This document shows, piece by piece, positions 1-7,709 of a stretch of 64,000 nt of DNA (within the stretch, counting starts at the first letter, position 1; each line of letters starts with the position of its first letter). Origin of the DNA: Hyphomicrobium sp. MC1 (GTDB lineage Bacteria; Pseudomonadota; Alphaproteobacteria; Rhizobiales; Hyphomicrobiaceae). The notes under the pieces were generated by a model. The model saw only the letters and a program-made list of their open reading frames with translations. It ran no database searches and was not told the DNA's origin. The stretch lies in the NCBI RefSeq assembly GCF_000253295.1, contig NC_015717.1:186001-250000 (forward strand), in the 5' to 3' direction. Position numbers and translations under genes: made by a program.

Positions 1-231
1 GTAGAGCCACCAGGCGCAGTGGATCACCACGACGCCAATTGCAAAGCCGATAATACTCCATTTCAGTCCGTAGAGGCTTGCGATGTAAACGATCCATGCA
101 AAGCCTGCAGTGAAAAGCATCTCGCCCGTACCGATGGCCGAGACGTCGAACCAGTTTAGAGCTTTCTCATTCACAAGTTTTATGTCGTCGCTGGATTCAT
201 CGAATTCCGAGCGGGTCGTGTCAGCGGCCAT
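1..231 (-). CDS. Integral membrane permease, N-terminal part (cut by window edge)
   Basis: The open frame starts at an ATG at 231 and runs off the left edge, giving 77 residues. A GGAGGT ribosome-binding site lies just upstream on the minus strand. The first ~25 residues are acidic and cytoplasmic-like (MAADTTRSEF...). They are followed by NWFDVSAIGTGEML and two hydrophobic stretches, about residues 38-55 and 58-76, with aromatic residues at the edges. This looks like the N-terminus of a multi-pass transporter, possibly of the sodium:solute symporter type, but the family cannot be decided from this fragment. It is divergent from the monooxygenase at 466, so it may carry that enzyme's substrate. 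That link is inference. Confidence 0.6.
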   Translation of the reverse strand, partial: MAADTTRSEFDESSDDIKLVNEKALNWFDVSAIGTGEMLFTAGFAWIVYIASLYGLKWSIIGFAIGVVVIHCAWWLY

Positions 232-465
232 CGTGACCTCCTGGCAAATGGAAATTCGCGTCGTGTGTCGCGGTGTCTTTCACGCTTGCGGTCACATTAC
301 GAGGCATTCGCGGACTGCTGGCCGAGTTTCCGGATAGCGGAATTCGCCGTGTGCGGCGGTTGCTCGCCGCGGTATGCCACAGCGAAATGAGGATGCGGTG
401 GCGTCACTATTGGCGAGCAAGCGATGGGCGTTTGCGAAGGGCCGCATCCAAGGAGATGGCCGCAA

Positions 466-1581
466 ATGGCAAAGACAGTTGAAATCGCCGGCGCCGGGTT
501 AGCTGGTCTATGCGCCGCCGCCCGGTTCTCTCAGCTCGGATGGAAGGTGACACTTCACGAGCGCGCCAAAGACCTTCGCATGTTCGGTGCCGGGATCTGG
601 TTATGGGAAAGCGGCCTCAAAACGCTCTCGATTCTGGGCGCATATGATCAAGCCGTGGCAAGGGCGCGCCGCATCTACGAATGGCGCATCGTCGATTCGC
701 GAGGCCGTACGCTGATGTCCCGCCCGATGCCGGATCATGACCGTATGTTGCTTCCTCCGCGCGCCGATCTCTATCAAGCTCTCATTGATCGTTGCGTGGC
801 TAATGGTGTTGAAATCATAACTTCTTCGATCGTCACGGAAGTTCGTCCGGAAGGTGCTCTGGTGACGGAAGCCGGCGAGCGGCAGGCCGATCTCGTCTTA
901 ATCGCAAACGGCGCGTATTCCGTGCTCAGAGAGCAAATTCTCGGCACTGCATGGATGGATTTTGGTGTCGAAGCCGGAATACGTATGATGATTGGCAACC
1001 GTCCGGATGATCCGACGGATGTCATCACCGAATATTGGAACGGCCCGTGGCGGCTTCTCTATAACCCTTGCACCGAGGGCGAGAACTATATCTTCCTGAG
1101 CGCACCCGTGGACGATGAGCGCGCCCGCGTTCTGCCGGTCGATCGTGCGCTTTGGGCCGAGAAATTTCCCGCCGCGGCCGGCCTCGTTGAGCGTTTTTCA
1201 GAAGCCAGCCGCTGGGATCGCCTCGTCAATGTGCGTTGCCGGCGGTGGTCGCAAGGAAAGGTCGCGATTATCGGCGACGCCGCTCATGCTATGCCTCCCA
1301 ATCTCGGACAGGCTGCGAATACGGCCTTCACGAACGTCATGGCATTGGCGCTCGCGGCCGATAAGGCGAACGATATGCCGTCAGCGCTTGTCGCCTGGGA
1401 GCGACATCAGCGCGCACTAACCAATCATGTTCAATGGTGGTCCTATCTCTACGGTTATGTGCTTAACCGATGGCCGAGGAGCTTCGAATCTTTGCGATCG
1501 GACGTTCTGAGCGCGATGTCGAAAACGGAATGGTTTGACGAAGCCTTGAACCGCGGTGCGCGCCACATGCCGTTGGCTTGA
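466..1581 (+). CDS. FAD-dependent aromatic (pyridine) monooxygenase, MHPCO-like
   Basis: A 371-residue group A flavoprotein monooxygenase. The N-terminal dinucleotide motif GAGLAGL and the C-terminal FAD motif GDAAHAMPPNLGQ are both present. FGAGIWLW after the first strand and the LLYNPC segment near the middle resemble 2-methyl-3-hydroxypyridine-5-carboxylate oxygenase (MHPCO) and 5-pyridoxate oxygenase, which hydroxylate and open a pyridine ring in vitamin B6 breakdown. That assignment is from memory of the family, not from a search. I chose ATG 466 over the in-frame ATG 424 because AAGGAG lies 10 bases upstream of 466 and the Rossmann strand begins directly after it. A hydrolase at 4252, of the class that acts after MHPCO, supports a ring-opening module. 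A strong hairpin follows the gene. Salicylate-hydroxylase-like activity is the alternative. Confidence 0.8.
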   Translation: MAKTVEIAGAGLAGLCAAARFSQLGWKVTLHERAKDLRMFGAGIWLWESGLKTLSILGAYDQAVARARRIYEWRIVDSRGRTLMSRPMPDHDRMLLPPRADLYQALIDRCVANGVEIITSSIVTEVRPEGALVTEAGERQADLVLIANGAYSVLREQILGTAWMDFGVEAGIRMMIGNRPDDPTDVITEYWNGPWRLLYNPCTEGENYIFLSAPVDDERARVLPVDRALWAEKFPAAAGLVERFSEASRWDRLVNVRCRRWSQGKVAIIGDAAHAMPPNLGQAANTAFTNVMALALAADKANDMPSALVAWERHQRALTNHVQWWSYLYGYVLNRWPRSFESLRSDVLSAMSKTEWFDEALNRGARHMPLA

Positions 1582-1613
1582 GGCGCGTCGCCAGCACGTG
1601 AAGAGAAGAAAAA

Positions 1614-2531
1614 TCAGGAAGCGCGCCGGTAACAACCGGCGCGTTTTACTGTATTGCGGATCTTTCCGATGCCGGAGATTTCGCATTCCACGACATCGCC
1701 ATCGCGCAGGAAGCGTGGCGGCGTGAAGCCGATGCCGACGCCCTCGGGCGTGCCCGTCGCGATAATGTCACCTGGCGAAAGTGTCATGACTTTCGAGATC
1801 GTTTCAATCAACACCGGAATATCGAAGATCAGATCCCGCGTACTCGCGTTCTGGCGAACCTCACCATTCACACGGCAAATGACGCGCATGTCGCGATAAT
1901 CAACTTCATCGGCGGTGATGATCCAGGGTCCCATTGGACAGAACCCGTCGGGGCTTTTTCCGAGAAACCATTGCTTGTGGCGCTGTTGAAGATCGCGGGC
2001 CGTGACGTCATTGACGATCGTGTAGCCAAATACGTGCGCCATGGCTTCATCGCGAGGTATCGCGCGGCCGCCTTTGCCAATAACGACTGCAAGTTCGCAT
2101 TCATAGTCGACGGCTTGATCTAGCCCTGGAACTAAAGGGATGTCGCTCGCCGGCCCGCTGATGGTCGTCGATGGCTTCGTGAAGATGATCGGAAATTCCG
2201 GCACTGCGTCGGCCGATGAGGTGCTGCTCGAGTCAAAGCCGCTCTTGGCAAACTCGTTGGCATGAGCGCGATAGTTCTTACCCACGCACATGATATTATG
2301 CGGAGGGTTCAAGATCGGGGCCACGAGGTCGCCAAAATCAAGCGGTCTGCCCGGAGGCAAATTCGCTATTGGCTCCGCTTCCATAAGAAGCGGAATGGCC
2401 GCCGCAAAATCGCTCATAGCGCCCGCAGGCATCCCTTTGAGCACCTCGCCGAGTGGATAGTACGTCTCGGCGGTGGCATCCAAAAGAACTATGACGTCAT
2501 TCGATTGGCGTTTGATCGTCGCAAATTTCAT
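1614..2531 (-). CDS. Fumarylacetoacetate hydrolase family protein
   Basis: 305 residues with the FAH-family fold: CVGKNYRAHANE, FTKPSTTISGP, the metal-binding core DYECELAVVIGK, DVTARDLQ, and GDIIATGTPEGVG near the C-terminus. Relatives cleave C-C bonds in acylpyruvates, decarboxylate oxo-acids or hydrate dienoates, using a divalent metal held by acidic residues of this core. The gene lies in one unit with the RidA gene upstream (52 bases between them), convergent with the monooxygenase. It may handle a ring-opened product, but the substrate cannot be read from sequence. The last nine codons form a strong hairpin that also serves as a terminator for the opposite strand. Confidence 0.88.
   Translation of the reverse strand: MKFATIKRQSNDVIVLLDATAETYYPLGEVLKGMPAGAMSDFAAAIPLLMEAEPIANLPPGRPLDFGDLVAPILNPPHNIMCVGKNYRAHANEFAKSGFDSSSTSSADAVPEFPIIFTKPSTTISGPASDIPLVPGLDQAVDYECELAVVIGKGGRAIPRDEAMAHVFGYTIVNDVTARDLQQRHKQWFLGKSPDGFCPMGPWIITADEVDYRDMRVICRVNGEVRQNASTRDLIFDIPVLIETISKVMTLSPGDIIATGTPEGVGIGFTPPRFLRDGDVVECEISGIGKIRNTVKRAGCYRRAS
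1622..1647 (+). terminator. Rho-independent terminator of the monooxygenase, inside the 3' end of the opposing gene
   Basis: A perfect 9-bp stem (CGCGCCGGT at 1622-1630, ACCGGCGCG at 1635-1643) with a 4-base loop is followed by TTTT. It lies 40 bases after the monooxygenase stop and is also coding sequence for the last residues of the convergent FAH-family gene. Confidence 0.75.
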
Positions 2532-2583
2532 TTTTCTCTGAAGACCTTATCGCGTCTGATTGAGGCGGGCGGCTCTTGTTGGT

Positions 2584-2991
2584 TCAAAGCGCGGCAATCG
2601 CCGAGACTTCGATCCTGAACTCGGCGTGGACGAGCCGATTGATCATCAGCAGTGTGTTTGGCGGGTAGGCGCCGTTTGCGAAAAACTTCGGAAATTCGCG
2701 AAGGCGATAGGCCATGAATTTCGGAATTTCGTTTGGATCGACCATGTAGGTCGTGAACTGCACGACGTTGGACCAATCCGCATCGCAGCTTTGCAGGGCG
2801 GCAAAAAGGTTCGCAAAGATCTGTACGCACTGACCATCGAAATCTTCAGGTGGCACCGCTATGCCATCGGTGGAAATGCCAACTTGGCCGGCGATAAAGA
2901 TGTACTCCGATGCCTTCACCCGCGTGATCTGCGAGTACTGTCCGAGGGGTTTTCCGAGCGTCGGAGGAGTGAAGATTTTGATGTCAGCCAT
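2584..2991 (-). CDS. RidA/YjgF/UK114-family protein
   Basis: 135 residues from ATG 2991, preceded by AGGAC. I preferred this to the longer frame from 3084, whose extra N-terminus has no counterpart in the family. Family marks include the GQVG turn, the VQFTTYMVDP strand and the C-terminal EVSAIA. RidA proteins hydrolyse reactive enamine/imine intermediates. The arginine that binds the substrate carboxylate in true RidA (normally just before the last two strands) is not evident here, where the sequence reads PPNTLLMINR. I therefore infer a divergent Rid subfamily member, as often found inside catabolic operons. It is divergent from the IclR gene and presumably controlled by it. Confidence 0.85.
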   Translation of the reverse strand: MADIKIFTPPTLGKPLGQYSQITRVKASEYIFIAGQVGISTDGIAVPPEDFDGQCVQIFANLFAALQSCDADWSNVVQFTTYMVDPNEIPKFMAYRLREFPKFFANGAYPPNTLLMINRLVHAEFRIEVSAIAAL

Positions 2992-3256
2992 AACGTGTCC
3001 TGTGCGCGTGAAGCTATGAACCGCCAACTTAAGTGGCAGCACGGGCATCGATTTGCCTACTGCACAGGCATGCACTGATCTCACCTCGCGGTGGGAACGC
3101 TTTCTGCATCCCGGAAATTACCAATGTGCGACTTGATCGCCCCGTCGTTCAATTGACATCATTCCAAATCCACGACATCCTTTTCAAAAATTCAAAGCAG
3201 ACTGTACGCAGCTAGGTGAGAGGAAGTCGTCGGTATTAGTCCTGGTAGGCAAAGAT

Positions 3257-4096
3257 ATGGGGCCTGACGAACTCGAAGACACAGAGCAGCCATTGAGCGC
3301 TCGCCCGACTAAGGCGAGGCGCGCTGACGGCGATCTTGTTCAATCGTTGAACCGAGCCATAGCCATTCTCGAAATTTTGTCGGAAGGAGGCTGTCGGCTG
3401 AAGGATGTTTCGGCGCGCGCCAACCTCCCACCCTCGACCACTCATCGTTTGCTCACAACGCTTGAGCAGAAACGTCTCGTTCGTTTCGATCGAGAGGAAA
3501 ACCTTTGGGACATCGGCAGCAATTGTTTCGCCATTGGAGCGGGCTTTTTGCGCCGAAAGCACTTCATGTCCATTGCTGTTCCGAGGATTGAATGCCTGGC
3601 GCTGCAAACAGGCGCTACGGTCAGTCTCGGGGTTCTTGAAAGCGGCAGCATTCTTCTTGTGAAGCAGGCGAAGCGCCTGCAGACCACGCCGGCGGTTCCT
3701 CCAGGAAGCAGCTTACCTGTCCACGCAACGGCGATGGGAAAGGTTCTGCTCGCAAGTTCATCGGACCTGCGTCCGTCGGCGAGCTTCGGTTTCGGCAATC
3801 TGGCGCGATTGACCGACCGTACGATTTGCGATCCGTCCGTTCTCGCAAAAGAGCTTCACACCGTTCGGGCAGGCGGCATCGCGATCGACGATGAAGAGAG
3901 CATGATGGGGCGGCGCTGCATCGCCGCCCCAATCCACAATGAACTGGGCGACTGCGTCGCGGCTGTATCGGTCACAGACACAAGCTCGCAGCTGACCGAC
4001 GAGGCTGTTCGGAATCTGAGTGCGCAGGTTGCGGCTGCTGCTGCGGAAATTACGCGCAGTTCCGGCGGGTATCTCCGTCGAAAGAACAGCTTCTAA
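3257..4096 (+). CDS. IclR-family transcriptional regulator
   Basis: 279 residues. A winged helix-turn-helix occupies about residues 27-90 (SLNRAIAILEIL, LPPSTTHRLLTTLE) and is followed by the IclR effector domain (PVHATAMGKVLLA, then GGIAIDDEES near residue 215). The gene is divergent from the RidA/FAH pair and directly upstream of the alpha/beta hydrolase, so it probably controls this small catabolic set. IclR regulators of this kind usually bind an aromatic or ring-cleavage intermediate. The ligand here is unknown. No strong ribosome-binding site precedes the ATG. Confidence 0.9.
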   Translation: MGPDELEDTEQPLSARPTKARRADGDLVQSLNRAIAILEILSEGGCRLKDVSARANLPPSTTHRLLTTLEQKRLVRFDREENLWDIGSNCFAIGAGFLRRKHFMSIAVPRIECLALQTGATVSLGVLESGSILLVKQAKRLQTTPAVPPGSSLPVHATAMGKVLLASSSDLRPSASFGFGNLARLTDRTICDPSVLAKELHTVRAGGIAIDDEESMMGRRCIAAPIHNELGDCVAAVSVTDTSSQLTDEAVRNLSAQVAAAAAEITRSSGGYLRRKNSF

Positions 4097-4251
4097 TATC
4101 GCCGAAAATTTGGATGCGAAAAAGCTATCGTACTGCATTCGTGCGCGTGCGACGCTCTTTCACTGAATTTTCCGCAATCTGGGAAAGATGCCACTCCCTA
4201 GCGACACGAGGATTTAATGGAAGCTCCAGAGGAATGCGGAGCTGATGTCTC

Positions 4252-5070
4252 GTGCTATTTTGCCAAGGAATTAAATTCGAGTTCGAAGGTGTTCCCGTTC
4301 ACGTTGTCACCGGTGGTAGTGGTTTCCCGTTACTACTGATCCATGGCTCAGGCCCAGGAGCTTCGACCTATGCGAATTGGCGTCTCGTACTCGAGCCGCT
4401 GATGCGGCGATATCAAATATTTGGAATGGACCTCATCGGATTCGGTGCCTCCGGGCGACGGGCTGCTCCTCCTTATTTCGATATCGATTTCTGGATTCGA
4501 CAATGCAGAGCGATGATTGATCGCATGCCGGGGGAAAAGATCGGCGTCGTAGGGCATTCGTTATCTGGCGCACTCGCATTGAAGCTCGCTGCCGAGGAAC
4601 CTCGCATTTCGAAAGTCCTCACAACCGGATCGATGGGAGCCGCATTTGCGATCAACGAAGGCACGATCCGCTGTTGGAGCTTCCCAAATGATCGCGCCGA
4701 ACTCGTCGCTTTAGCAGAAACGCTAATCTATGACCGGAAGCACATCACTGAAGCCTATATAGATAATAGGATTGAGACGCTGTGGAAGGACAAAGCTTAT
4801 CGGGACTATTTTATGGCTATGTTTGCAGGCGATCGACAGCGCTTTGTCAACGAGACGCTGCTGTCGTCGAATGAGCTTCGACGGATCAAAATTCCGGTTT
4901 CTATGCTGCATGGGAGAAATGACATAGCATTTCCACCTGACGTTACGATGCGGATCGCGGACGCTTTGCCGCAAGCGGATGTGGCATTGCTTGCTCATTG
5001 CTCGCACTCCATTGCATTAGAGTTCCCTGAGAAGCTCCTCTCTGCCTGTCACACACTATTCGGAGAATAG
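4252..5070 (+). CDS. Alpha/beta hydrolase (ring-cleavage product or amide hydrolase type)
   Basis: 272 residues from a GTG start. No in-frame ATG is usable, because the one at 4234 meets a stop. The N-terminal HGSGPGAST is the oxyanion-hole segment typical of meta-cleavage-product hydrolases. The catalytic triad is visible as Ser in GHSLSG, Asp in HGRNDIAFP and His in HCSHSIALEFP. In vitamin B6 degradation the MHPCO product, 2-(acetamidomethylene)succinate, is cleaved by an alpha/beta hydrolase of this size. With an MHPCO-like monooxygenase at 466, a similar ring-opened amide is a reasonable substrate guess, but a carbon-carbon hydrolase cannot be excluded. Confidence 0.85.
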   Translation: MLFCQGIKFEFEGVPVHVVTGGSGFPLLLIHGSGPGASTYANWRLVLEPLMRRYQIFGMDLIGFGASGRRAAPPYFDIDFWIRQCRAMIDRMPGEKIGVVGHSLSGALALKLAAEEPRISKVLTTGSMGAAFAINEGTIRCWSFPNDRAELVALAETLIYDRKHITEAYIDNRIETLWKDKAYRDYFMAMFAGDRQRFVNETLLSSNELRRIKIPVSMLHGRNDIAFPPDVTMRIADALPQADVALLAHCSHSIALEFPEKLLSACHTLFGE

Positions 5071-5611
5071 GCGCAGAGCGTCGGATTGTTGCAAGATGAG
5101 TTCCGTCCGCGTGCTGGGGTGATTCAAATGGCGGCCTGATCGCAATTCTACAGTCTTTCAAACGCTAAACGGTCTCAAAGCATTCGACGGACAGGCCTCA
5201 CGCCTGAGCACGTTGGCAGGTGGCCAAGGAGGCCACCCTCGGTCGAGCGCACATCTTTCTTGATGCGCTAGGGCGCGGCATGACGTTTCATCAGGCCCTT
5301 CTATTTGCTGCGCAAGTAGGGTCCGTCATGTGCCGGCGGATTGAGGCACTGCAAACTCAAGCTTGCGAATTGAGTAATCCAAGCAGCAGGATGTTCATTC
5401 TAAGCCAGGGTACCGATAGGCGTGCATCCAAGGCGGCTTCGTAGAGGAAGCGGCCGAGGAGGAGCGAAGGGATAGCGCGCCGCACATGGCCGAAATGTCC
5501 CAATAGCTGCCGTCGCGTTCTGCTCGATCGACGCGGGGAACGCCGCCGACCACGTCCGGTGTCGGAGGTAGAGCGTCAGTCGCTCAAGTATCGATATAGT
5601 AGCTTCGGATG
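5071..5611. other. Gene-free stretch with a hairpin and a degenerate intergenic repeat
   Basis: No convincing gene. A GTG-initiated 74-codon frame from 5220 has no recognisable domain. A 7-bp stem (GGTGGCC at 5219-5225, GGCCACC at 5231-5237) with a 5-base loop is visible. From about 5497 the sequence resembles intergenic DNA near 33530 (shared TCCCAATAGCTG, then loosely similar GC-rich text ending in CTTCGGATG), suggesting a decayed dispersed repeat. Confidence 0.5.
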
Positions 5612-6601
5612 TCATTCAATAATTGCGTGATCTTTGGCCGCGCTGACGAGCTCGGCAACAACGCTCACGGCAAAGCTAAGCTTGCTCTTCGCACCCTTTA
5701 TCAAGCCGACCGGCGCACGCAGTCTTGCTAGCTGATACGGAGCTATTCCCCTTTGGCTGAGTTCTGCAACGCGCCTTTCTGCGACTGCCTTGCTGCCCAG
5801 AACGCCTATGTAGAAGCAGTCAGAATCAAGCAATCTCTCAAGGAGAGGAATCTCCCAATCGTGCTCGTGGAAAGCGAGAATGGCTGCCGACCAACGATCG
5901 CCCTGCAGGCGTTCGATGGCTTTATCGGTGAGGGCATGGCAGTTGAGGCCGATTGAATGGATATCTTCGCGCGTTGCTGCATCGGGGCACGCGATCTCCG
6001 TGCCGAAACCTATCGCCGCCAGGAGGTGTGCAACGGCTGCAAGGGATGGGCCTGATCCTACGAGGTGAACTCTCAGCGCGGGTCTGACCACGCGGCGAAA
6101 GATATCGCAGTCGAGACGAGTTCGTTCGTCGCAGTCTTCCGTGACTTGGACGTCGTTAGAGCCCGTCACCAAGTTGGTTGTGTGAATAACAGCTTGGCGT
6201 TGATGTGAGAGCATGTGAAGGCGGGTCAGAAGGCCGATATCGATCCCCTGATCTATGAACACGTCAATCCCGCTTCCGCATGGAATTTCGATATCGAAAT
6301 ATGGAGAATCCTTGCTGTAGCGGATCAGGCGATTAGTTCCGCGCGCGATGCACATCCGAGCTTCTTCGACGACAGCTTTCTCCAGGCATCCGCCGGAGAG
6401 GTAGCCTGCCGAATGCCCGTCGGAAGAGACCGCCATGACGGAGCCGACGGCTCTAGGTGAGCTGCCGACGATATTCACGAGCGTGATGACGGCAAATTTA
6501 AGCCCTGTTCGATGCCAAGCCATAATGCTTGGCAAAATATCCTCTGCCGCGGCTAGGTTGCGGATCGTCGGAGCGAACAAATGGGGTTCGAATTTGTTCA
6601 A
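5612..6601 (-). CDS. XdhC/CoxI-family molybdenum-cofactor insertion protein
   Basis: 329 residues. The N-terminal XdhC_CoxI domain shows GSSPRAVGSVM and GYLSGGCLE. The C-terminal Rossmann-type domain begins at VHLVGSGPS, about residue 180, and ends with GVLGSKAVAERR and LRAPVGL. XdhC proteins bind molybdenum cofactor, help its sulfuration, and deliver it to xanthine-dehydrogenase-family hydroxylases. Likely clients in this window are NicB at 14370 and the large subunit at 60000. The start is a TTG with a weak ribosome site, 22 bases after the ABC ATPase stop, so it is probably the last gene of that minus-strand unit. A start at an internal codon remains possible. Confidence 0.88.
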   Translation of the reverse strand: MNKFEPHLFAPTIRNLAAAEDILPSIMAWHRTGLKFAVITLVNIVGSSPRAVGSVMAVSSDGHSAGYLSGGCLEKAVVEEARMCIARGTNRLIRYSKDSPYFDIEIPCGSGIDVFIDQGIDIGLLTRLHMLSHQRQAVIHTTNLVTGSNDVQVTEDCDERTRLDCDIFRRVVRPALRVHLVGSGPSLAAVAHLLAAIGFGTEIACPDAATREDIHSIGLNCHALTDKAIERLQGDRWSAAILAFHEHDWEIPLLERLLDSDCFYIGVLGSKAVAERRVAELSQRGIAPYQLARLRAPVGLIKGAKSKLSFAVSVVAELVSAAKDHAIIE

Positions 6602-6623
6602 CGCGACAACTCGTTATCAGTCC

Positions 6624-7709
6624 TCACTGTCTCGCAACTTCTGCGGACGCTCGTTGTCCATTGATGGATGCAAGAACTTTTACGATCTCGGTCATGCTGA
6701 CCGTGCCGATCGGCTGGTTGGCTTCATCTATGACAACGGCATCCTGGTTCGCCGCAAGCACGACGCCTGCGGCGTTTGCCGCGAGCATTGTTCCGGGAAT
6801 GCTCGGACCCCCGGCGGCGAACGACTGCGACGGCGACATGATCGATTTGACGGTGATGACGCGCCCGCGATTTACGTTGCGCGTAAAGTTCGCCACGTAT
6901 TCGTTGCTCGGATTGAGAACGATTTCCTCCGGCGTTCCGATCTGCATAACCTTTCCGTCACGCATGATCGCGACGCGGGTCGCAAGTCGAATGGCTTCGT
7001 CAAAATCGTGGGTAATAAAGACCACGGTCTTCTGCATGATCTTTTGAAGTCTCAGAACTTCGTCCTGAAGCTCATGACGGATCAGCGGATCCAGAGCGGA
7101 GAATGGTTCGTCGAGAAGCCATAACTCAGGATCGACTGCAAGACTGCGCGCAATGCCGACGCGTTGTTGTTGGCCGCCCGATAACTCGTCGGGATAGGCC
7201 TTTTCTTTGCCGCTAAGGCCGACAAGCTTAACGAGTTCCCGTGCGCGCTTGGCTGTAAACGCTTGCGGCGCACCTTGGATCTCAAGCGGGAAGGCGACGT
7301 TTTCCAAAACTGTCTTGTGCGGAAGAAGCGCATAGTTCTGGAACACCATGCCCATCTGATGCCGGCGCATTTCGCTCAAGCGGTCCTCGGATGCCGTCAC
7401 AAGATTTTCGCCACGGAATTCGACGCTGCCGTACGTCGGTGGCGCCAGCTGGCAAATCGCGCGGAGCAGAGTGGACTTTCCCGATCCCGACAGCCCCATG
7501 ATCACGAACGTCTCGCCGACTTCGATATCGAAGCTGACGTCGCGCACGGCTGCGAACAGACCCATCTGCGTCATCGTATCGACGGACGGGGGAGAGGGAT
7601 ATTTGCCAAGAAGGCCCGGCAGGTTCGCGCCGAAGATTTTCCAAACGTTGCGCATGCTGAGTGCCGGCACGCGCTTGGGCTTTTCGACAGTTACAGATTT
7701 CGACTGCAT
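6624..7709 (-). CDS. ABC transporter ATP-binding protein, glycine betaine/proline type
   Basis: 361 residues, starting where the permease stops (TGATG overlap at 7709). It has Walker A GLSGSGKST, Q-loop VFQNYALLPH, signature LSGGQQQRVGIARSL, Walker B LWLLDEPFSALD and the switch ITHDFDEA. It ends with a single CBS-like segment (VVIDEANQPIGTVSMTEI), as in shortened ProV/OpuAA proteins. It energises the double permease and binding protein encoded immediately upstream. ProV-type systems import quaternary amines such as betaine, choline or carnitine. The catabolic surroundings suggest nutrient uptake rather than osmoprotection (inference). Confidence 0.92.
   Translation of the reverse strand: MQSKSVTVEKPKRVPALSMRNVWKIFGANLPGLLGKYPSPPSVDTMTQMGLFAAVRDVSFDIEVGETFVIMGLSGSGKSTLLRAICQLAPPTYGSVEFRGENLVTASEDRLSEMRRHQMGMVFQNYALLPHKTVLENVAFPLEIQGAPQAFTAKRARELVKLVGLSGKEKAYPDELSGGQQQRVGIARSLAVDPELWLLDEPFSALDPLIRHELQDEVLRLQKIMQKTVVFITHDFDEAIRLATRVAIMRDGKVMQIGTPEEIVLNPSNEYVANFTRNVNRGRVITVKSIMSPSQSFAAGGPSIPGTMLAANAAGVVLAANQDAVVIDEANQPIGTVSMTEIVKVLASINGQRASAEVARQ

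Noticed and set aside
3201..3212. CTGTACGC upstream of the IclR gene as another nic-type operator
   Set aside because: Only a partial match without dyad symmetry; not convincing beside the sites at 18572 and 18703.
5220..5444. 74-codon GTG frame in the gap after the alpha/beta hydrolase
   Set aside because: No recognisable domain, no ribosome site, and the first codons lie in a hairpin.
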